Positions 13,501 through 22,500 of a stretch of 64,000 nt of DNA are shown here, piece by piece. Below the pieces are notes generated by a model. The model searched no databases. It saw nothing but the letters and a program-made list of their open reading frames with translations, and was not told where the DNA came from. The position numbers were made by a program, and so were the translations under genes. The stretch is from Euclidia mi (taxonomy: Eukaryota > Arthropoda > Insecta > Lepidoptera > Erebidae). The stretch's first letter is position 1, and every line of letters starts with the position of its first letter. The stretch covers positions 71,447,688 to 71,511,687 of the forward strand of contig OX123196.2 in the NCBI GenBank assembly GCA_944739405.2, in the 5' to 3' direction.

Positions 13501-16500
13501 TAACATACTCAAATAAAAATAATAAAACTAATACGGAATTAAGAAATCTGAAATCATCCCCCATGTCTTCAGCGAACTTTGCAAACAATTATTTCGTAAA
13601 AATTGGAAAGGACCTCGCTGAAAATATTAGTCAAAGAACTAATAATGACTTCCACTCTCAGGAGTATTTGCGAAATTTGCCTTCTCAACTGAACTCCTTC
13701 GTCCTACTACACGCAAACCACGAAGAAGTAAATAATGTCCTTATAAATTTAAAATCTGATAGCGCTCCTGGGTGGGACAATATACCAATTAGTTTTTTAA
13801 AAATGGCTAGGTCTGAAATAGTACCTATAATAACATACCTTGCTAATCTCTGCTTTGACAAGGGCATTTTTCCAATACCCCTCAAGGAGTCAATTATTAC
13901 ACCAGTCTACAAGGGCGGGGATAGAGACAGTATTAATAATTATAGGCCTATCTCCGTATTGCCAGCTGTCTCTAAAATCATGGAAAAATTAATCAACACA
14001 AGGTTGCTTAATTACTTAACTGAATTTAATATTCTTTCAGCAGCGCAATATGGTTTTAGGAGAGGAAGATCGACTGAGGATGCGATAACTGCATTAACCT
14101 CACTAGTTACTGAACAGCTTGATAAACGGTACAAAAGCATTGCAGTCTTTCTAGACCTCAAGAAAGCATTCGATACTGTCTCTGTCCCCATCCTCTTACA
14201 CAAACTAGAGAAGATTGGTATTAGAGGGACTCCACTCAATCTTTTCAAAAATTACTTATCTGACAGAAAGCAAAGGGTGAAATTGGAGGATTGTGTCAGC
14301 GAGGTGGCAGAGGTGTCATACGGCGTTCCCCAAGGTAGTGTCCTCGGGCCGACCTTGTTCTTGATTTACATTAATGATCTGTGCAATATATCCATCAAAG
14401 ATGCAAACATTTTCACATATGCCGATGACACTGCTGTTGTATTCGCTGGCAGGTCCTGGGATGTTGTCAGGGCAAGTGCAGAGCATGGCTTGGAGATTTT
14501 AGGGAAATGGTTGCGCAACAATATACTTACTTTAAACGCAGATAAGACCAACTACATTTGTTTCTCTGTTTATAATAACTCGCAACCAATTCATGACCTT
14601 AATATTAAATTGCATAGTTGTAATAAAGATATATATAGATCTAACTGTACCTGCCCAACTATACAGAAAGTTACCCAAATAAAATATTTAGGAGTATTTT
14701 TGGACCAGAGACTCTCATGGTATAGACATCTCGAACACGTTGCTCAAAGAATCAGAAAGTTAATTTGGATTTTTAAGACACTAAGACATGTAATTCCAAG
14801 AACAATTTCTGGTTCAGGGCAAACGAATAGAGATATACTGAAAGAAACATATATTTCTTTAGCACAATCTGTGCTGGCTTATTGCATCCCTGTATGGGGT
14901 GGTGCAGCCAAAACTAATTTTATAGAAGTGGAACGCGCTCAACGGAGTCTACTTAAAATCATGTATTTCAAAAAAATTACATTCCCCACCGAAGAATTAT
15001 TTCAAATGACGAAATTGCTCTCAGTAAGAAAACTGTACATTTTATATACTGTGTTAGGAAAACATAAGACCTTACCTTATGATCCTACTAATTACAGTAA
15101 AAGACGAAAGCATGTTGTAGCGCAGGTACCTAGCATCTCCACCACGTTTGCCAGTAGGCAATATAGTACACGTTCATCTCAACTATATAACTTTATAAAT
15201 AAACATTTAGATATTTACAGTAAATCATATTATGAGATCAAAAAACATGTAACATATTGGCTAGAAATAAAAAATTATGAGGAAACTGAGCAACTACTGC
15301 AAACAGAATTTAAATAAACATGTATCACCTACATAAAGACATACTTATTTACACATTATGTATATAATAAATAAATAAATAAAAAATATAATATATATTT
15401 ATATGTTTATATATACATATTTATATATCTTTGGACACATCCGACCAAACACACACACACACACATACACACACACACACATACACGCAGACACACACAC
15501 ATACATACACACATGTTTAATTTTATTTTATCAATTAGTTGTAAGGAAACAAAATAAAATACTTGTTAGATCATAACATCATGGTTACCTATGTATGTAC
15601 GTGTTGGAGGAGCGGAGCTTTCCTGACACAGGCCTTGAAGCCTAAAAGGAAGCCCCAGCTTTAAGTTTAGATATTTTGATGTGGTTAAAGAAAATAAAAG
15701 ATTTTTTTTTTTTTTTTTTTTTTTTTTATGTGACCTATCGACACCATACGATAGCTGCTATAACATGTCTTCTATGCCTGACTTTCACTGACCTACTCGC
15801 GAAATTTAACCTCTGAGCCTAATCTGTGCCCTAATTCTCGTATTTTAAATGAAACATTGAAATTATATTTTGAATGTGCTCAGAAGCGGTATTCTGATAA
15901 CCTAATATTCATTATCGTATAATTTGAAATAAACAGTTCGTCGTTGACACATATTTTGACACTTATTTCAATTACGATCTACTTACTGTTTTATTCAAAT
16001 TAGAAGAATACGCTTTTTGTGACGTAAGAATGACACTGACATTATATCGAAACTGTATTTATTTAGGAGAATTGGGCCCCTGAAATGTATTTTTGTAACA
16101 ACACACGTAGCTTGCTGATAAGTGATAACTTTTAACATTAGCGGCAGATAAGTTCTACGCGTTGCTCGCCAATAGAAAAAATATTTTTAAAAGATAAAAG
16201 AAAATCGGATCATTCTCACTAGTTCCACCAACAATTAGTTCCATGGCACTAGTGGGACTTTTTTCTCAGTAGTTCCACCGTAGTTGTTAAGTCCATGGAA
16301 CTACTGAGAAAAAAAAAGTCTCACTAGTTTCATGGAACTAATTGCTGGTGGAACTAGTGAGAATGATCCGGAAAATCTCACTACCCGTGTAACAGAGATT
16401 CTCTGTAAAGTTGGCGCACCTTTGAAGTTACCCACGCACGCGTCCGTCCGCAAACCCACGCCCCGTGGGAAGCCGGTTTAAACAACATAGACTTTTCAAG

Positions 16501-19500
16501 GACTTTCGAAAGGTTACTCCATACAAGTCTATCGTGACTTTATGAAGAAGCCTTGTTAATAACCAGCCGCATTACTGAGCACATATGCCTTCTCATTATG
16601 AGAAGGGTTAGGCCATTAGCCACCATGCTGGCGGAGTGCGGCTTGGCAGACTTTGAATGTCCTTCGAGAACATTACAGAACTTTCAGATACCTATGTATG
16701 TATGGATGCAGGAGTTCTCAAGACATTACCTTTCGCCGTTAAGCAAGCGAAAATTTAACCACATTACGCCGAAAAATGAGCGCACTGTGAGTTTAAATCT
16801 CTCCACTAGGCCACTAGGTTATCGCTGAGGCCATTTTGTGGGTACAGATAACTTCATTTATAAAATGCCGGTTTAAACGATTACCCGATGAGCTCGCTTG
16901 TTCAAGACGGTAAGAAGTTGCTAAGGGCACGGCGAAGTTATCAATAGGCCATCATCCTTCTTTTACAGATATCATATTAAAATAACCATATTTTTTAATA
17001 GACTCACGTCTGTATCCCTGAACGATTGGCAAAGGTGTAATATTACACCTACAATTCGCTATGTTATAATTTTGTAGGTAACGCTTTTGCTAGACCCGGT
17101 GATCGAACCCGGGACCGCCCGATCAGCAGACGCTGCCGCTGTCCATTGAACCATAGAGGCATCCTTGAAATACTAATAAGGTGTAATGTCAAACTTACCT
17201 TCAAGAGAATCGTCGATGCGCTTGCTCCACGTGAACACAGAGTTGTTGTCCCTCGCATTGTACATGATCAAATTGTCTGGCAAGTGCGTCGGAATTACTT
17301 CCAAATCTGGACAAAATAAAAAAAATTGTAAATACAACAGATTATTTATTTATTTCATCATCAGCCTTAAACAGTCCACTGCTAGACTAGGCCTCTCCTT
17401 TAAAAGGAGGAATTGGCCTACTATACCACGCTGGCCAAACGGGTTGGTATTGGGTTTGTATCAAGTTTTCCTTCTCTTGCAGTGCCGTTCTCTGCATAAT
17501 ATGCTCCCTTTGTCGGGTCTTACGACACTCATGGGATGATATGGGGTGGTGACATTCCGTATTCTTAATCCGTCACCACACGGACATTATGAACATTTTA
17601 AAGGAAAAAGCTCATTATAAAGTTATAATTCGTCTCTGACTTTAATAACCGGTGGGGTCGCGCGGTGACACTAACATGTATTTATGCAGATAAGCTCCGC
17701 TGATAATATTTACCAAGAACCGTTTGAGCGAAACTACATTATTTAATGTTCTGTGAAGATTCGGCTGACAATCCGTTTTCATAATCCGTCACCACACGGA
17801 TAATTTATTATATTTATACTGAACCTATATACACTGAAGCGTATAAAGTGGACTTAATGCCTTAATTAGGCATTATCTCGCAGTCTACCTTAGATTATCC
17901 TCTTTAAATACACACATACACAGCTTTTCGCAGCTTTTTCCATTGGTGGAACTAAGCCACTCTTAATTTGGTTATGAAATAAAATGATTCTTTATTTCGT
18001 GTAAACTTTGTATAAAGTGCTTACGAAACGTCAATTTTAAATTTATCAGTTGTACAAGTTTATATTTTTAGGCTGGTTTTAGTCTTACGCTGACGGCACG
18101 CGCACCGTCAGCGCTGATGGCCGAGATATATGAACTTCTAGGAAGCGTTTTTGAATGACGCGTAGGTATCAGCGCGCATGGTGGTCAGCGCTGATAGCTA
18201 CGCAGCCGTACGCGTTGCGCGTCGGCCCCGCGTAGCTGTCAGCGCTGACGATCGCTCGAGCGCCTCTGCTTTCAATGAGCGTTTTAGTGTCGAGCGGAGC
18301 GGATGTCATCCTCATCAGCGCGTACAGTCATGGCGAATCGCGAAGTGGATACAGGTCGAGTTATCGATGAGTCGTTCAATCGGTGGTATAGGCACGTTTC
18401 GTAGGCTACAATGGACCATTTTATCCTGTATCTTTGCCAGTAATTTGTCAAAAGTTCTATATGACATTCGAAAGTAATTAAAGAATTTACTCTTGTCAGC
18501 CCTCAAAGTGCCATATAACAAGACAAAGTCTCCTGCAACGGCTCTCTGCTCAATCAATGGATGAACATGGAGTCTTCGTCGTACGGTGAGCGTGAGACTA
18601 AAATCAGCCTCACGCTCACCGTCAGCGCTCATAGCTCAGCGCGTAGTTAGTCAGCGCTGAGGCTCAGCGTGGCTCGTTTTAATATCGTACTGACCGCCTT
18701 ACTGTACAGTCGATGATCAAAATGCAGAGTGTATTAATTATTGCTGCTTTGTACTATCTATCCCAAAAAAATTTAAAATCGGCGACGATGAAGACTCCAT
18801 GTTCATCCATTGATTGAGCAGAGAGCCGTTGCAGGAGAATTTGTCTTGTTATATGGCACTTTGAGGGCTGACAAAAGTAAATTCTTTAATAACTTTCGAA
18901 TGTCATATAGAACTTTTGACGAATTACTGGCAAAGATACAGGATAAACTGGTCCATTGCAGCCTACGAATCGTGCCTATACCACCGATTGAACGACTCAT
19001 CGATAACTCGACCTGTATCCACTTCGCGATTCGCAATGACTGTACGCGCTAATGACATCCGCTCCGCTCGACACTAAAACGCTCACTGAAAGCAGAGGCG
19101 TTCGAGCGATCGTCAGCGCTGACAGCTACGCGGGGCCGACGCGCGACGCGTACGGCTGCGTAGCTACCAGCGCTGACCACCGTGCGCGCTGATAGCTACG
19201 CGTCATTCAAAAACGCTTCCTAGAAGTTCATATATCTCGGCCATCAGCGCTGACGGTGCGCGTGCCGTCAGCGTAAGACTAAAACCAGCCTGAGACTAAA
19301 ATCAGCCTTATGTTGAATTAGAGCAGCTCAATCCCAAGCATTTTTGTCGTCTATATAATCGGAGATTTTATAATATGCTTTTAAACACAATTTAGTTTTA
19401 ACAATTATCTTAAATTTATTTGCGTATGCGTATACATTGCCCCATAAAACAGTTACTTATATTTGTGGAGGCGGGTGCTATGAACTACAAGATTATACTT

Positions 19501-22500
19501 ATGTCTAGTATTTACAGTGTGAAGATCACTTTTTTTACTAAGTTTGTCAATATTCTTGTGGACATGTAAGAGATTATCGTATATATTTAGAATGCCTATC
19601 TCACTGAACTTTCCTCTTAGAGAAACAAGGACCAAGGTTGTAAATTCCCCTTATTGCTCTTTTCTGCAGAACGAATATTGTGTTAAGGTCTGCAGCATTT
19701 CCCCTAGAGAAGAATCCCATAAGACATAATACTATGAAAGTAACTGAAATAAACCATTCTAGCTGTATCTATATCTGTAAGGCGTCTAATTGTCCTAACT
19801 GCATAAGCTGCAGAAATAAGTTTGCCCGAAAGTCTTTCTATATGCGGATCCCATTGGAGTTTGGTATCAAGCATAATACCTAGAAACATAGTTGTCCCGA
19901 CGGGCTCAATTCTGGATTCCTTAAGTTGTACATTGGTTTCCATCTGTTTAACATTGGGCATTGAGAATTTTAATACTTTGGTTTTCTTATCATTAAGTAA
20001 TAAATTATTTACATTAAACCAATTAACAACTTTAGAGAGTGCATTGTTTACTTCGTCAAAATTTATCTGTTGTCGTCTAATATTAAAAATTAAAGAAGTG
20101 TCATCCGCGAACAACACAATCTCATGATTCTTTTTTACATAATAAGGTAGATCGTTAATATAAATAAAAAATAGAAATGGTCCGAGAATTGACCCCTGCG
20201 GGACTCCCATTTTTAAGGCAGAACCTGGAGATGTCTTGTCATTGATCTGGACCTTCTGGATTCTGTTGCCCAAGTAAAAAACCAGGAGATCGAGAGCTTT
20301 GTTCCTAACGCCGTAATGATACAATGTCCTGACCAGAGTGTCATGATGTACACAATCAAAAGCTTTTGACAAGTCGCAAAAAATACCTAATGCATCTTGC
20401 GACTTCTCCCAAGCTGCAAATATACTTTTGAGTAGCTCAACTCCTGCGTCAGTAGACGAACGACCCCTCGTAAATCCGAACTGTTTCTCGTGGATTAGAT
20501 TATGTCTATTGAAATAACTAAGCAACTGACGAAGAACTAATTTTTCAAAAATTTTACTACGTGTCGGCAATACAGAAATAGGTCGAAAATTAGAAGGGTC
20601 GGTTGGGTTCACAGCAGTAGAACTATGAGTACAGGAGGATTGGGTCTACCATACCATGTTGGCTAGACAAGTTGGTATAAAGATAAGTCAAAGTTTTCCG
20701 TCTATTTCCAAAGATAGAGGAAAGGGACCGAATATGGAATACTTAAATAAATTCTTAAAAAAAACAGTAGGTAAAGTCTTATTTTAATCAGTCTCATGGT
20801 CATGGGCTACAATTAAATGTAGTCATAATCACTCTTGAAAAATAATAATTAAATCAACAAATACTAAACACTTTCCGTAATATTATCAACTAAAGTAAAT
20901 TAATCAAAAATAGGCCTCTCCAAAAAGTGACCCTATTATGGAATTGGGTATTCCATAATAGGGCCATGTCACATTAATGAAAACAAAAAATTAAAATTAG
21001 CCCTGTAAGCAAAAATCACAAATAAAATCTGCATAATAATATTCTGCTCCGGGACTTAAAAAGTGACACCATTGTCTACAGGCAATGCACTGGATCCACT
21101 CTTCTCCCTTTTTATCTTCACTGAAAAGCCTAGAGCAATAGATGCACTCAGCATCAGCAACTGGATCGTTAGGTTGAAGAACAGAGGGTTTATCTCTTTA
21201 TGCCTTGCCAGAAAGCCTTTTCACCATTTACGCCCAGCTGTTCTATTGTTAAGAGGATGTTTTAAGTTATTTCTTACCGCGTAGAGATTGGCATATCAAT
21301 TGCCAATCTCTACACATCATTTCGTGTAAGCCCAAAATACCGTTTTTCCACTTGCTTGACATACTATCAGTAACATATTTTCAATAATTATCAGGTCTCA
21401 AAACTGTTTTACGACCAAGGCTTGCAGTCAATATTTGGCTCGTTGGTATGACAAAACCGAAAGAGGGTAGTCCGAGGTACATTAAAGACCTGCACAACCT
21501 TCTTGTAACCCATTTTTGGGTTTTCACAGCTTTTCGTTATTTTATTGGTGGGGCCATGTTGATCAAAAATATACAGGCTACATATCTAAAAAGAGAGAAA
21601 TAGTAATTAGTTAACAGATAAAAACTTGAGATTACTCTGAGGTCCTAATATGGAATAGTATTCCATATTACGAACAATGTCATGGCAGAAAGAAACTTAA
21701 AGTAACTTTTTTTTTAATTAAATATTCGTAAAATCACAATAAGTATCACTTAAAAACAAGATTTAATTAAGATCTTAGTTAGATACTTTGCAACTTATTT
21801 TGAGATATTCATGTAAGAATAATAAGAGAACATATAGGTAAAACTTACGTAAATATCCAATTGATTTTGCGTTAACAGTGTCGCACACTCTCACTCGCGT
21901 CTATTGCCGCTGAACGCCGCCCAGTATATTATGTGTATTATAATCTATGCGCCGCATGTTGGCCGTCAAACGCGGGTAGCGGGAGGGGTAACATGACACA
22001 CATTTGGAATATTTGCGGCGTTTAGTTTTAGAAATACCTATTACAGTATTCCAAATTAGGGACGTATTCCATAATTGGTACCTTTCCTCTACCATTCGCT
22101 ACGTTTTTGTTTTTTGTATTTTATGGAATGAAATGAGGAAGTGACATTTCAGCGCCGCCGGTGAATAAAGAAGACCAGTTGCGTGGAGGGACGGTCCCAA
22201 GTCACACTGCACTGTTGGGTAATAGGGAACACCGAGCCGAACGCTAATATTCAAAAAGCTATGTAGGCATATACCTAATAGGGATTATTGACGTGACAAC
22301 GTCTTATAAATTGGTTTGCCGGGTGACACTTCAAGAAACTGCGTTACGCTCCGCTCACGTTATGCGCTCACAATGAGAGCGAGTGAGAGGCACGCGTCCC
22401 GCCTAAGAGCGAGAGAGACAGACATAAAAAGTGAAAGGCACGCGTCTTTCATCCTTCTTCCTACTATACGAATGAATATTCACATTAAAATTATTTTACC

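Larger units (their letters stand above)
10250..15727 (+). mobile_element. non-LTR retrotransposon (LINE), nearly full length, ORF1 and ORF2 intact
   Basis: It comprises a leader, ORF1 (10646-11542), a third open frame (11564-12322), ORF2 with endonuclease and reverse transcriptase (12315-15317), and a 3' UTR with CA/TA microsatellite ending in a run of 26 T at 15702-15727. Both main ORFs are free of stops. The 5' border near 10250 is inferred, since no target duplication was found. It lies in intron 3 of gene B, antisense to that gene. The fingerprints fit the jockey/CR1 superfamily, but I cannot name the clade. Confidence 0.75.
18071..19307. mobile_element. palindromic PIF/Harbinger element with TTA target duplication
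   Basis: The left end GGCTGGTTTTAGTC and right end GACTAAAATCAGCC are inverted and flanked on both sides by TTA (18068-18070 and 19308-19310), the PIF/Harbinger target. Almost the whole left half (to about 18600) is repeated in inverse orientation in the right half (about 18780-19290), making a giant hairpin. Each arm holds a fragment of the Harbinger nuclease N-terminal region. Repeated CAGCGCTGA motifs crowd both ends. It sits in intron 2 of gene B. Confidence 0.75.

Noticed and set aside
16998..17161. tRNA genes at 16998-17161, 41047-41310, 42586-42752 and 51407-51608
   Set aside because: All have A- and B-box-like motifs but run into SINE bodies and do not complete a tRNA. They are SINEs.
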